Source: Mannheimia sp041807705
GTDB lineage: Bacteria; Pseudomonadota; Gammaproteobacteria; Enterobacterales; Pasteurellaceae
Length of the DNA: 64,000 bases
Direction of reading: 5' to 3'
Assembly (NCBI RefSeq): GCF_041807705.1
Contig: NZ_JBGTYY010000001.1
Coordinates: forward strand, 124,001 to 188,000
Position numbers and translations under genes: made by a program. The notes under the pieces are model-generated. The model worked only from the letters and a program-made list of their open reading frames with translations, did no database searches and was not told the origin of the DNA. Shown piece after piece: positions 1 through 9,160 of the stretch; position 1 is the first letter of the stretch, and every line of letters begins with the position of its first letter.

Positions 1-228
1 GGGCCAATGAGCTTCATTGGGCTAATGACCCCTCATTTAGCTAAACATTTAGGTGCAATTACACCGGAGAAACAGATCCCTATATCGGCATTATTAGGGG
101 CAATGCTAATGCTCATTGCCGATTGGCTCGGGCGTTATCTAATTTTCCCTTATGAGATTGGGGCAGGCATTATTGCCTCTATTCTCGGGGGTATCTATTT
201 CTTACTGTTACTCAAACAACATAAATAA
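1..228 (+). CDS. fhuB: FhuB-like ferric-hydroxamate ABC permease, C-terminal fragment
   Basis: This is the 3' end of a permease gene; the frame is open from base 1 (Gly-Pro, then Met) and the start lies outside the window. The fragment opens with the FecCD-family motif GPxSFIGLMxPHLAK, which couples to the ATPase. The ADWLGRYLIFPYEIGAG segment and final hydrophobic helix resemble the E. coli FhuB C-terminus. FhuB is the inner-membrane permease for ferric hydroxamates, working with FhuC and FhuD. A TonB-dependent receptor follows after 27 bases, as in the fhuCDBA order described in A. pleuropneumoniae. It could be another FecCD permease, because only the tail is visible. Confidence 0.75.
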   Translation, partial: GPMSFIGLMTPHLAKHLGAITPEKQIPISALLGAMLMLIADWLGRYLIFPYEIGAGIIASILGGIYFLLLLKQHK

Positions 229-255
229 TTTTTTATTCATTACTTAGGAGAAATT

Positions 256-2388
256 ATGAACACGCTATCTAAAGCGATAAAACTTGCCTTATACGGTTCT
301 AGTATAGGGTTTATCTCAACAGCTTATGCTGAAACAGTTACTCATCTTAATACCGTTGAAGTAAGCGCCGAAACGCCAAATGCCTCATCGGAAGAAACTG
401 GACGTTATGCACAGAAAAAAGCCAAAGGCTCTAATGGAATGGGATTGAGTGCGAAAGACACGCCACAAAGCGTAACGGCTGTAACGCATCAACAAATCAG
501 AGATCAAAATCTTAATACGATTGCCAAAGCACTTGAAGCAACTCACGGTGTTTCTGTTTCTTTGCTTGACAGAGGACGCTATTCTTTCAGTGCTCGTGGT
601 TTTGGGATTGATAAAGTCAAGGTAGATGGTATGGATCTCAAAGTAAATAACCAATGGACAACGGGCGAAAATACAGGCAACAGCGTGTTATACGACCGAG
701 TAGAAGTTGTGCGTGGTGCTACAGGCTTAACTACTGGGGCGGGCGATCCCTCTGCAAGTGTTAATCTTGTTCGTAAACGAGCCAATAGCACTTCCCGTTA
801 TACTATTTTAGAAGCTGGAATCGGGCGTTATGCTGATTTCAATACAATGATTGACCATAGCCAAGCATTGAATAATTCAGGATCAGTAAGAGGCCGCTTT
901 ATTGCAGAGCATAAAAACGGTAATACGTTCATTAAAAATGAAAAAGAACGTTACACCACGCTTTATGGCAATATTGAAGCAGACTTAACTGACACTACCA
1001 AACTTGGGTTAGGTGTAAGTTATCAAAAAGAAAAACGTGATGCAGCACTTTGGGGTGGTTTACCCGCATTCTATAGCGATGGTGGTGAAACTAACTGGAG
1101 CAGAAGCAAAAATGCCAGCCCAGAATGGGCTTACTGGGATAATGAATCCGTAAACTATTTTGCCGATATTACACAAAAACTAGGCGAAAAATGGGAACTT
1201 GCATTAAAAGGCAATTACCGTGTAGGCAAACATAATTCGGAACTTTTCTATTTCAGCGGCTCATCACTCAATCGCCAAGATGGATTAGGCTGGTCGCCTT
1301 GGCCGGGCAAATTTAAAAATGATAATACGCAATCTAACGTGCAGCTCGATCTGACTGGCTCATTCTCTGCTTGGGGATTAGAACACGATGCGGCAATTGG
1401 TATTCAATACAATCGAGCACATCGTAATTCCTACGCTGCCGATAACAGCACCTTTGACGGAGCTTTCGACTTTAATAATTGGAATGGCATTTATGCTAGA
1501 CCAAACTGGGGAAGTATGTCTGAAAAATACTACCAAAACTTAAAAGAGTTCGGGGTGTATGCTTCTACTCGTTTACGTCTTACGAATAGGCTGTCTATGC
1601 TTCTAGGTTCTCGTATTTCATCGTACCGCACAGAAGGCACTTTCTATGGTTCAACACAAAACTTCCACGCTAACGATGTTTGGACACCTTATGCAGGATT
1701 AACCTTTGATATTAATCCACAAAATACCGTTTATGTAAGTTATACCGATATTTTCAAACCACAAAGTCAAGTGGACATCAATAACAAACTACTCTCTCCT
1801 GTTACGGGCGAAACCTACGAAGCAGGTTGGAAAGGGAGTTATTTCAATGACAACTTGCAAACTCAAATTAGCGTATTTGAAACAAGACAAGATAATCTAG
1901 CTCAATCTGCCGGTATTAACCCTAATACATTATTAGCCTACTACACAGCCTCCAAAGGCGCGAAAGTTCGAGGCTTTGAAGTAGAAGCATCTGGAAATGT
2001 AACTGAAAAATTAAAACTCAGTGCAGGATATACTCAGTGGAAAGGCGATGATGCTTCAGGTAACCCAATTAACACAACTCAACCACGCAAACAATTTAAA
2101 TTCTTTGCAACTTACGATATGAACCGTTTAGTGCAAGGTTTAACGGTAGGAGCAGGTGTAAACTGGCAAAGCAGAATTTATACCAAACACGCTACTTATG
2201 GCGAATATGGTCAAAAAGCTTACACTTTAGTGAATTTGATGGCTCGTTATCAATTTAATGACAACTTCTCAGCACAGCTTAACATTGATAACTTATTCGA
2301 TAAAAAATATCGTAACGCCCTCAGCTTTAGCCAATATAGCTACGGTGAGCCATTCTATACACGCTTAAATTTACGCTATGAATTCTAA
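256..2388 (+). CDS. fhuA: TonB-dependent hydroxamate siderophore receptor
   Basis: A 710-residue outer-membrane receptor. Residues 1-25 look like a signal peptide ending AYA before ETV. A TonB-box-like segment (TVEVSAE) lies near residue 34, followed by a plug domain with SARGFGIDKVKVDGM and VEVVRGATGL. A long beta-barrel ends in the C-terminal aromatic beta-signal RYEF. The protein should import Fe3+-siderophore using TonB/ExbB/ExbD energy. The barrel resembles the FhuE/FoxA type, and a mature size near 77 kDa agrees with the FhuA reported for A. pleuropneumoniae. It probably shares an operon with the upstream permease. The ATG is preceded by TTAGGAGAAATT. The exact siderophore cannot be read from sequence, so the symbol is provisional. 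Confidence 0.8.
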   Translation: MNTLSKAIKLALYGSSIGFISTAYAETVTHLNTVEVSAETPNASSEETGRYAQKKAKGSNGMGLSAKDTPQSVTAVTHQQIRDQNLNTIAKALEATHGVSVSLLDRGRYSFSARGFGIDKVKVDGMDLKVNNQWTTGENTGNSVLYDRVEVVRGATGLTTGAGDPSASVNLVRKRANSTSRYTILEAGIGRYADFNTMIDHSQALNNSGSVRGRFIAEHKNGNTFIKNEKERYTTLYGNIEADLTDTTKLGLGVSYQKEKRDAALWGGLPAFYSDGGETNWSRSKNASPEWAYWDNESVNYFADITQKLGEKWELALKGNYRVGKHNSELFYFSGSSLNRQDGLGWSPWPGKFKNDNTQSNVQLDLTGSFSAWGLEHDAAIGIQYNRAHRNSYAADNSTFDGAFDFNNWNGIYARPNWGSMSEKYYQNLKEFGVYASTRLRLTNRLSMLLGSRISSYRTEGTFYGSTQNFHANDVWTPYAGLTFDINPQNTVYVSYTDIFKPQSQVDINNKLLSPVTGETYEAGWKGSYFNDNLQTQISVFETRQDNLAQSAGINPNTLLAYYTASKGAKVRGFEVEASGNVTEKLKLSAGYTQWKGDDASGNPINTTQPRKQFKFFATYDMNRLVQGLTVGAGVNWQSRIYTKHATYGEYGQKAYTLVNLMARYQFNDNFSAQLNIDNLFDKKYRNALSFSQYSYGEPFYTRLNLRYEF

Positions 2389-2431
2389 TTCCGTATAACA
2401 AGCGGTCAAAAAATTAAAAAAATTTGCAATT

Positions 2432-2462
2432 TTAGGCAGTAATCGGTAAGGTTACTGCCTAA
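2432..2462 (+). terminator. Hairpin downstream of the siderophore receptor gene
   Basis: An 11-bp inverted repeat (TTAGGCAGTAA / TTACTGCCTAA) with a 9-base loop is followed by a T-rich stretch. It probably ends the fhu transcript just before adk. A USS core (ACAAGCGGT) lies about 25 bases upstream of it. Confidence 0.6.
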
Positions 2463-2499
2463 GTTATTTATTCTATTTTTTAGTTTATTGAGGTTTCAG

Positions 2500-3144
2500 A
2501 TGAAAGTAATTTTATTAGGCGCACCGGGTGCAGGCAAAGGTACTCAAGCTCAGTTTATTATGAACAAATTCGGTATTCCGCAAATTTCAACCGGAGATAT
2601 GTTCCGTGCGGCAATTAAAGAAGGCACTGAGCTTGGTAAACAAGCAAAAGCGTTAATGGACGAAGGTAAGTTAGTGCCAGATGAATTAACCGTTGCTTTA
2701 GTAAAAGATCGTATTGCACAACCAGACTGTGCAAAAGGTTTCTTATTAGATGGTTTCCCTCGCACTATTCCGCAAGCGGACGCATTAAAAGAATCAGGCG
2801 TAAAAATTGATTTAGTGCTTGAGTTTGATGTGGCTGATGAAGTAATTGTTGAGCGTATGAGCGGTCGTCGAGTGCATCAACCTTCTGGTCGTACTTACCA
2901 CGTGGTTTATAACCCGCCAAAAGTAGAAGGTAAAGATGACGTAACAGGTGAAGATTTAATTATCCGTCCAGATGATAAAGCAGAGACAGTATTAGAGCGT
3001 TTAGCGATTTATCACAAACAAACTAAACCATTAATTGCTTATTACACCGCAGAAGCGGAAGCAGGTAACACTCGTTATGAGCGTTTAGACGGTACAAAAC
3101 CTGTTGAAGAAGTGAGTGCTGAGTTAGAAAAAATCCTACTCTAA
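2500..3144 (+). CDS. adk: Adenylate kinase
   Basis: Catalyses ATP + AMP = 2 ADP in the cytoplasm. The 214 residues equal the length of the E. coli enzyme. The P-loop GAPGAGKGT is at residues 7-15, the AMP-binding DGFPRT segment is near residue 84, and the LID lies around residues 122-160. The LID lacks the four cysteines of zinc-type adenylate kinases, as expected in gamma-proteobacteria. I chose the ATG at 2500 because GAGG sits six bases upstream and family members start MKVILLGAPG; the in-frame TTG at 2488 is less likely. The gene is monocistronic, between two hairpins. Confidence 0.98.
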   Translation: MKVILLGAPGAGKGTQAQFIMNKFGIPQISTGDMFRAAIKEGTELGKQAKALMDEGKLVPDELTVALVKDRIAQPDCAKGFLLDGFPRTIPQADALKESGVKIDLVLEFDVADEVIVERMSGRRVHQPSGRTYHVVYNPPKVEGKDDVTGEDLIIRPDDKAETVLERLAIYHKQTKPLIAYYTAEAEAGNTRYERLDGTKPVEEVSAELEKILL

Positions 3145-3152
3145 TTTAATAT

Positions 3153-3192
3153 AAAAAATCTGCACCTTATTGTTTAAAGTGCAGATTTTTTT
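3153..3192 (+). terminator. adk terminator
   Basis: An inverted repeat AAAATCTGCAC / GTGCAGATTTT is followed by a run of seven T residues. This is a classical intrinsic terminator immediately after the adk stop codon. Confidence 0.85.
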
Positions 3193-3200
3193 ATTATTGT

Positions 3201-3250
3201 TACAAGCGGTCAAATTTTTGCATTTTTTTGCAGATTTTTGACCGCTTGTA
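3201..3250. repeat. Inverted pair of uptake signal sequences
   Basis: TACAAGCGGTCAAA at 3201 is mirrored by TTTGACCGCTTGTA ending at 3250, giving a 14-bp stem. The pair sits between the convergent adk and maeB genes and can act as a terminator hairpin for maeB. USS cores promote DNA uptake in competent Pasteurellaceae and are often paired at gene ends. Confidence 0.8.
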
Positions 3251-3254
3251 GATT

Positions 3255-5525
3255 TTAAGCTTGCGTTTGAGCTTTTACCGCTGCAAACGCTACCATATTG
3301 ATAATACGGCGAACAGAAGCCACAGGCGTTAAAATATGAGCTGATTTTTTCACCCCCATTAGGATTGGGCCAACTGTGATAGCCGTTGTGGTTGCACGCA
3401 GTAGGTTATAGCTGATGCGAGCGGATTCCACATTTGGCATAACTAATAAGTTTGCCGAACCTTTTAAGGTGGTATCTGGCATATGAGCTAAACGTAACTC
3501 TTCATTAAGAGCTAAGTCGCCGTGCATTTCGCCATCAATATTTAAGCTAGGATCACGTTCTTGCACAATGCGTAAGGTTTCACGCATTTTCGGCGCACCA
3601 AGATAGTTATTAGAGCCAAAGTTTGAATGTGAAAGTAATGCAACCGCTGGATCAATACCGAAATGTTTTATCTCCTCAGCTGCCATTAGCGTGATTTCCG
3701 CTAACTCTTCAGCCGTTGGCTCGGCATTTACATAGGTATCTGTTAAGAACACATTCCCCGTTGGTAACACAAGGCTGTTGAGTGCAGCTGGTACTTTCAC
3801 GCCTTCTTTAATGCCGATAATATCTTTAATAGCTTCTAAATGGCGGCTATATGAACCAAACAATCCACACACTAAACCGTCTGCATAGCCCATTTCAACG
3901 AGTAATGAAGCAATTACTGTTGTATTTGAGGTCGTTACTCGTTTTGCAATCGCTTCTGTGATACCACGACGGCTCATTAAGGCATAGTAACGCTTCCAAA
4001 GGTGTTCGTGGCGATCGTCTTGTTCGTTATTGACGATTTCAAAATCTCTGCCGGTTACAATGTATAAGCCTAATTTTCTGATTTTAGCTTCAATAATCGC
4101 AGGGCGACCGATTAAAATCGGATATGCCAAGCCCATTGAAACAATCTCTTGAGTAGCGTGAAGCACTTTAGCTTCTTCGCCTTCAGCAAGCACAATACGT
4201 TTTTTGTCTTCTTTCGCTTGGCTGAAAATTGGCTTCATAAATAAGCTTGTTTTGTAAACAAATTGAGTTAGTTTTTCAATATAACCTTCCCAATCCGTAA
4301 TCGGACGAGTTGCAACACCAGAATCCATTGCGGCTTTTGCAACAGCAGGGGCAATACGCACAATTAAGCGTGGATCGAATGGGCGAGGAATAATATAATC
4401 CGCTCCGAATGTTGCCCCTTCGCCGCCGTAAGCTGAAGTAACCACTTCATTTTGTTCTGCTAGGGCAAGATCTGCAATAGCATACACTGCCGCTATTTTC
4501 ATCTCTTCATTAATGGTGGTTGCCCCTACATCTAATGCTCCACGGAAAATGAATGGGAAGCAAAGTACGTTATTTACTTGGTTTGGATAGTCTGAACGAC
4601 CTGTACAGATAATCGCATCAGGGCGTGCCGCTTTTGCTTCAGGCGGAGTGATTTCAGGGTTCGGATTAGCGAGGGCAAGAATAATCGGATGAGCTGCCAT
4701 TGAGCGAACCATATCTTGCGTTAATGCCCCCGCCGCTGAACAGCCTAAGAAAATATCTGAATTTGGCATAGCATCAGCTAGTGTACGCCAGCCGTTATCA
4801 ATGATGGCATAGGCTTTTTTGGTGTCGTCCATACAATCATCACGATCTTGGTAAATCACCCCTTTGGAATCACACACCACAATGTTTTCACGCTTCATAC
4901 CAAGTGAAACGAGCAAGTTCAAACACGCAATTGAAGCAGCCCCTGCACCAGATGCCACTAAACGAACATCTTCAATTTTTTTATCTACAATACGCAGCGC
5001 GTTAATGATTGCTGCAGCACTAATAATTGCCGTGCCGTGTTGATCGTCGTGGAAAACAGGAATATTCATTCGCTCACGCAGTTTTTGCTCAATATAGAAA
5101 CACTCTGGTGCTTTAATATCTTCAAGATTTACACCACCAAAAGTCGGCTCTAGTGAGGCGATAATATCCACCAATTTTTCAGGATCAGTTTCATTAATTT
5201 CAATATCAAATACATCAATGCCTGCGAACTTTTTAAATAGCACGCCTTTACCTTCCATCACAGGCTTACCTGCCAATGCGCCGATATTACCTAAGCCCAA
5301 TACCGCTGTACCGTTTGAGATTACTGCAACTAAGTTACCTTTTGCTGTATAGCGGTAAGCTGCTAATGGATCTTGTTCAATTGCCAGACAAGGCTCAGCT
5401 ACGCCCGGTGAGTAGGCAAGGGCTAAGTCTCGCTGAGTTGCTAGAGATTTGGTTGGAGTAACTTCAACTTTTCCCGGTTTTGGAAACTCGTGGAAATCAA
5501 GTGCTGCTTGACGCAAATCGCTCAT
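3255..5525 (-). CDS. maeB: NADP-dependent malic enzyme with phosphotransacetylase-like domain
   Basis: Converts malate to pyruvate, CO2 and NADPH. The 756 residues match MaeB. The N-terminal malic domain carries LALAYSPGVAEPC near residue 34 and the metal-binding region near VFHDDQHGTA. A Rossmann segment VASGAGAASIACLN follows near residue 190. From about residue 430 the protein continues as a phosphotransacetylase-like domain, which in MaeB is regulatory (acetyl-CoA sensing) rather than catalytic. The start ATG is followed by SDLRQAALDFHEFP, typical of the family. The gene is alone, between the USS pair and the upstream secreted-protein gene. Confidence 0.96.
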   Translation of the reverse strand: MSDLRQAALDFHEFPKPGKVEVTPTKSLATQRDLALAYSPGVAEPCLAIEQDPLAAYRYTAKGNLVAVISNGTAVLGLGNIGALAGKPVMEGKGVLFKKFAGIDVFDIEINETDPEKLVDIIASLEPTFGGVNLEDIKAPECFYIEQKLRERMNIPVFHDDQHGTAIISAAAIINALRIVDKKIEDVRLVASGAGAASIACLNLLVSLGMKRENIVVCDSKGVIYQDRDDCMDDTKKAYAIIDNGWRTLADAMPNSDIFLGCSAAGALTQDMVRSMAAHPIILALANPNPEITPPEAKAARPDAIICTGRSDYPNQVNNVLCFPFIFRGALDVGATTINEEMKIAAVYAIADLALAEQNEVVTSAYGGEGATFGADYIIPRPFDPRLIVRIAPAVAKAAMDSGVATRPITDWEGYIEKLTQFVYKTSLFMKPIFSQAKEDKKRIVLAEGEEAKVLHATQEIVSMGLAYPILIGRPAIIEAKIRKLGLYIVTGRDFEIVNNEQDDRHEHLWKRYYALMSRRGITEAIAKRVTTSNTTVIASLLVEMGYADGLVCGLFGSYSRHLEAIKDIIGIKEGVKVPAALNSLVLPTGNVFLTDTYVNAEPTAEELAEITLMAAEEIKHFGIDPAVALLSHSNFGSNNYLGAPKMRETLRIVQERDPSLNIDGEMHGDLALNEELRLAHMPDTTLKGSANLLVMPNVESARISYNLLRATTTAITVGPILMGVKKSAHILTPVASVRRIINMVAFAAVKAQTQA

Positions 5526-5644
5526 AGTTTAGTCCTTAATTCGATAGTAAAATAAATTTATATATCAATAACTTAACGTTATTTTCTAATCATAGTAATT
5601 AGAAAAAATTTGCAAAAAATCGGATTTTTTCGACCGCTTGTTTA

Positions 5645-6478
5645 TTAAGCGTAATGCTTCTGTAGCATTACAAAATCATCATAAATAGGTAAAATTACAA
5701 CTTCAGGATTTTCAATCTTAAACATTCTTGGCTTTTCTTCTGCTTTATTTTCAGGACTACTCTCGTCTTTTTTATTAGCTGTATCTTGTTCTTGCTTAGG
5801 CAGATCTATTTCTTGAGAATTCAGTTTAACTTCATTAGTGTCTATCTCTTTTTTCGTTAAATCTTCTGTTTGCTTCTCTATTTGTATTTGCGGAGCTTCA
5901 ACCTTTGTTTCTTTCGCATTCACTTGTTCAGAGTTTTGTTCAGTTGGTACTTGCTCCGCAGGTTGTTCCGTGTCCTGTTCTTCCACTTTTGGTTTATATG
6001 ACGGATCTAATAATTGGCGGCTAATGTCCATTTTAGGGTCGAGCCAAATCGCCGCAATCGCATCGCTAAATTCTTTATTAAAAACCTCAGATACTACTCG
6101 ATCATTTAAAATAAAGTAACCTCGATCTTCTAAAGCAATATAGTGCAAGGTATCTTCTGGCTTAATATCAGGGAATGTTTTTCTCAGGCGAGTAATCACT
6201 CCATCAACTTGCTGTTCAGGGAGCTGAATGCCTAAATTATTCCAAGTTCTCGGCAAAGAAGCCGCAAAATCGCGTCCTTCCCACGGCTTTTTATATTGCA
6301 AGGTAAGCATTAACGGACGTGTGCCTTCCGCATAACTACCCGTTTCAGTAAAAAGCGTGATGTGGTAGATATTAAACGGTCCCCAAGTATAATTGACATC
6401 GTTAATTTTTTTCCAAGTTGCATTTGCTGTTCCTAAAAGTAGAGAGAACAGTGTTAAAAAGACCGCTTTATAACGCAT
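5645..6478 (-). CDS. Secreted chalcone-isomerase-like protein with acidic tail
   Basis: A 277-residue protein with an N-terminal signal peptide (about residues 1-20, ending ANA). Residues 21-160 (WKKINDVNYTWGPFNIYHITLF, then LMLTLQYKKPW) resemble the bacterial chalcone-isomerase-like family (Chalcone_3), whose members are usually periplasmic and of unknown function. A low-complexity Glu/Gln/Lys-rich tail of about 85 residues follows, then a short ordered end (MFKIENPEVVILPIYDDF). No catalytic role can be assigned. The gene precedes maeB on the same strand, with an AT-rich gap and a USS core between them. Confidence 0.6.
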   Translation of the reverse strand: MRYKAVFLTLFSLLLGTANATWKKINDVNYTWGPFNIYHITLFTETGSYAEGTRPLMLTLQYKKPWEGRDFAASLPRTWNNLGIQLPEQQVDGVITRLRKTFPDIKPEDTLHYIALEDRGYFILNDRVVSEVFNKEFSDAIAAIWLDPKMDISRQLLDPSYKPKVEEQDTEQPAEQVPTEQNSEQVNAKETKVEAPQIQIEKQTEDLTKKEIDTNEVKLNSQEIDLPKQEQDTANKKDESSPENKAEEKPRMFKIENPEVVILPIYDDFVMLQKHYA

Positions 6479-6564
6479 TATTTGGTATCCTAAAGATAAA
6501 AGTTATGGTGGCTATTATAGCCTTAAATAGGGTTATCACACATACTAATTTTCGATATAAATTT

Positions 6565-6580
6565 TGTGATCAAGTTCAAA
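6565..6580. promoter_or_regulatory. Possible CRP-type operator
   Basis: TGTGA-TCAAGT-TCAAA matches nine of the ten core positions of the CRP consensus TGTGA-N6-TCACA. It lies in the divergent region between the chalcone-isomerase-like gene and the YdcH-family gene, about 85 bases from either start codon. This is a pattern match only. Confidence 0.3.
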
Positions 6581-6664
6581 AAATCAGAAAGATTTATGCG
6601 TAAAATCACGAAAAAATGCTAGTATTTTGCTATGAGTATGACAAACAACAACTAGGAGTTAAAT

Positions 6665-6880
6665 ATGTTTCCCGAATTTCGTGATTTAATTACAGAATTA
6701 AAACAAAGCGATGCACATTTTTCTCGCTTGTTTGACAAACATAATGAGCTAGATCAGCGTATTAAAAATATGGAAGCCAATATTGAGATCGCCACTCACG
6801 AAGAAGTGGAAACGCTCAAAAAGGAAAAGCTGCATCTAAAAGATCAGCTTTACACTATCCTAAAACAAAAATCCGTTTAA
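6665..6880 (+). CDS. YdcH family (DUF465) small coiled-coil protein
   Basis: A 71-residue, highly charged, helical protein. It starts MFPEFRDLITELK and contains FxxLxxxHxxLD-like spacing (FSRLFDKHNELDQRI) characteristic of the YdcH/DUF465 family. These short cytoplasmic proteins have no firmly established function. It has its own promoter region and a good ribosome binding site (TAGGAG before AAATATG). A bidirectional hairpin follows and separates it from the convergent uvrD. Confidence 0.85.
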   Translation: MFPEFRDLITELKQSDAHFSRLFDKHNELDQRIKNMEANIEIATHEEVETLKKEKLHLKDQLYTILKQKSV

Positions 6881-6890
6881 TGATTAAAGA

Positions 6891-6915
6891 AAAAGTCCAG
6901 AAATTCCGGACTTTT
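6891..6915. terminator. Bidirectional terminator between ydcH-like gene and uvrD
   Basis: The inverted repeat AAAAGTCC / GGACTTTT has a 9-base loop. It has A-rich and T-rich flanks on the two sides, so it can serve both convergent genes. Confidence 0.75.
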
Positions 6916-6918
6916 CGT

Positions 6919-9117
6919 TTATAGCTTCTCTAAATTCGCCATTTTTGCAATCAGCCATTTTATGCCGTTACCGATAAAAGCAACTTGCAAGCGGGTTGCC
7001 TCTCCCGAGCCTTCCACATTAATAATCGTGCCTTGTCCGAATTTGACGTGATTGACTTTCTGCCCCATTTTCCAGCTATCATCATTCAAAATGGAAGCGG
7101 TCGTTTTTTGCGGATTTTTTGCAAATGTGGAAGATTGATTAAAACTCGCCGCACGGTTAATTGAGCCTCTTAAACGCACCTCTCGGATATGTTCTTCTGG
7201 CAACTCTGCAATAAAACGAGAAGGAACGTGGCGTTCTTCCTTGCCGTATAAACGGCGAGATTCGGCATAGCTAATGGTCAGTTTTTTCTTCGCACGAGTA
7301 ATGCCTACATAGGCTAAACGGCGTTCTTCTTGCAATCTGCCTTCATCAAAGCTCATTCCACTTGGGAAAATCCCTTCTTCCACGCCCACCATAAAGACAC
7401 GAGGGAACTCTAAGCCTTTGGCTGAATGTAGCGTCATAAGCTCCACATAATCTTCGTGTTGAGAGGCTTGTGCTTCGCCTGCTTCAAGAGAGGCGTGAGT
7501 TAAAAAGGCAGTGAGATCGGTTAAATCGTCTGCTTCATCAGGCTTCACAAACTGTTTGGTAGCAGTTACTAGCTCTTCTAAGTTTTCAATGCGAACTTCG
7601 CCTTTCTCTCCTTTTTCTTGCTTATACATTTCATACAAGCCCGATTTTTTAATCACATAATCGGTTTGTTCGGCTAAAGACATCTGCTCGGTTTCTTGGT
7701 CTAGAGCATTAATCAACTCCACAAATCGGAGTAACGAAGAAGCCGCTCTGCCTGAAAGTTGTTCTTCCTGAACCGCCACTTGAATAGCTTGCCATAAAGT
7801 AATTTGGCGGTTACGGGTAATTTGGCGAAGTGTGTCTAAGGTTCTGTCGCCAATGCCTCTGGTTGGGGTGTTAATCACTCGCTCAAAGGCAGCATCGTCT
7901 TGGCGATTGGCAATTAGGCGTAAATAAGCTAACGCATCTTTAATTTCTTGACGCTCGAAGAATCGCATACCGCCATAAATGCGGTATGGAATATTGGCTT
8001 GAATTAAGGCTTCTTCGATCACACGAGATTGGCTGTTACTACGGTAAAGCACCGCACATTCAGCTAGATCACCTTCATCTTCTTTCCACTGTTTGATTTG
8101 GGAGGCAACGAAGCGAGCTTCGTCTAACTCATTGAAAGCACAGTAAATATCCACAGGCTCGCCATTGCCGCTGTCCGTCCATAAATTCTTGCCTAAACGA
8201 TTGTCGTTGTTAGCAATTAATTCATTGGCACAGCTTAAAATGTTGCCTGTTGAGCGATAATTTTGTTCCAAACGAATGGTTTGAGCCTTGTCATAATCTT
8301 TTAAGAAACGCTGAATATTCTCCACCTGAGCTCCACGCCAACCGTAGATCGATTGGTCATCATCGCCTACGATCATTACTTTGCCGACATCGCCTGCTAA
8401 TAAGCGAATAAGATCGTACTGAATGTTGTTGGTGTCTTGGAATTCATCGATCAAAATCTGTTGAAAGCGTTGCTGATAACGCTGCAAAATCGCAGGTTTG
8501 TGTTTGAATAGCTCATAAGCACGAATAAGCAGCTCGGCAAAATCTAATAAGCCAGCACGATCGCACGCCTCTTGGTAGATCTGATAGATCTCAACCAACT
8601 TTTTCTCATTGGGATCGTTGTGGTGTTCGATATCTTTGGCTCGTTTGCCCTTGTCCTTTTGAGCATTGATATACCACGCAACGTGTTTAGGTGGGAAATG
8701 TTTTTCATCAATATTGTGCAGTTTCAGCAAGCGTTTGAGCAAACGCTGCTGATCTTCGGTATCCATAATTTGGAAATCTTGGGGTAAATCGGCATCTAAA
8801 TAATGAGAACGCAGTAAACGGTTCGCAATGCTGTGGAAAGTGCCTACCCACATACCAAACAGGCGATTATCGCCTGATTGGGAAAGGGTATGCTCAATAC
8901 GGTGTCGCATTTCTGCTGCGGCTTTATTGGTAAAGGTAACGGCGAGAATGTTCGATTCTGGCACATTTTCTACGCCAATTAACCACGCAATACGGTGAGT
9001 TAAAACCCGTGTTTTACCAGAGCCTGCTCCTGCAAGTACCAAGTAATTGCCAAGAGGAGCTGCAACCGCCTCTCGCTGCTTATCATTTAAACCATCTAAT
9101 AATAATGAGAAATCCAT
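6919..9117 (-). CDS. uvrD: DNA helicase II (UvrD)
   Basis: A superfamily 1 3'-5' helicase for nucleotide excision and mismatch repair. The 732 residues are close to the E. coli length. Walker A AGAGSGKT is at residues 29-36, followed by AVTFTNKAAAEMR, the motif II box DEFQDTN near residue 225, GDDDQSIYGWRGA, and TLHSAKGLEF near residue 560. A C-terminal Tudor-like domain (about residues 680-732, MGQKVNHVKFGQGTI) is present; it binds RNA polymerase in E. coli. The sequence around DLPQDFQIMDTEDQQRLLKR identifies UvrD rather than Rep. Confidence 0.97.
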   Translation of the reverse strand: MDFSLLLDGLNDKQREAVAAPLGNYLVLAGAGSGKTRVLTHRIAWLIGVENVPESNILAVTFTNKAAAEMRHRIEHTLSQSGDNRLFGMWVGTFHSIANRLLRSHYLDADLPQDFQIMDTEDQQRLLKRLLKLHNIDEKHFPPKHVAWYINAQKDKGKRAKDIEHHNDPNEKKLVEIYQIYQEACDRAGLLDFAELLIRAYELFKHKPAILQRYQQRFQQILIDEFQDTNNIQYDLIRLLAGDVGKVMIVGDDDQSIYGWRGAQVENIQRFLKDYDKAQTIRLEQNYRSTGNILSCANELIANNDNRLGKNLWTDSGNGEPVDIYCAFNELDEARFVASQIKQWKEDEGDLAECAVLYRSNSQSRVIEEALIQANIPYRIYGGMRFFERQEIKDALAYLRLIANRQDDAAFERVINTPTRGIGDRTLDTLRQITRNRQITLWQAIQVAVQEEQLSGRAASSLLRFVELINALDQETEQMSLAEQTDYVIKKSGLYEMYKQEKGEKGEVRIENLEELVTATKQFVKPDEADDLTDLTAFLTHASLEAGEAQASQHEDYVELMTLHSAKGLEFPRVFMVGVEEGIFPSGMSFDEGRLQEERRLAYVGITRAKKKLTISYAESRRLYGKEERHVPSRFIAELPEEHIREVRLRGSINRAASFNQSSTFAKNPQKTTASILNDDSWKMGQKVNHVKFGQGTIINVEGSGEATRLQVAFIGNGIKWLIAKMANLEKL

Positions 9118-9160
9118 AATCGCCCTTAATCTGTGCTTTTATACAGCATTATAGCCTAAA

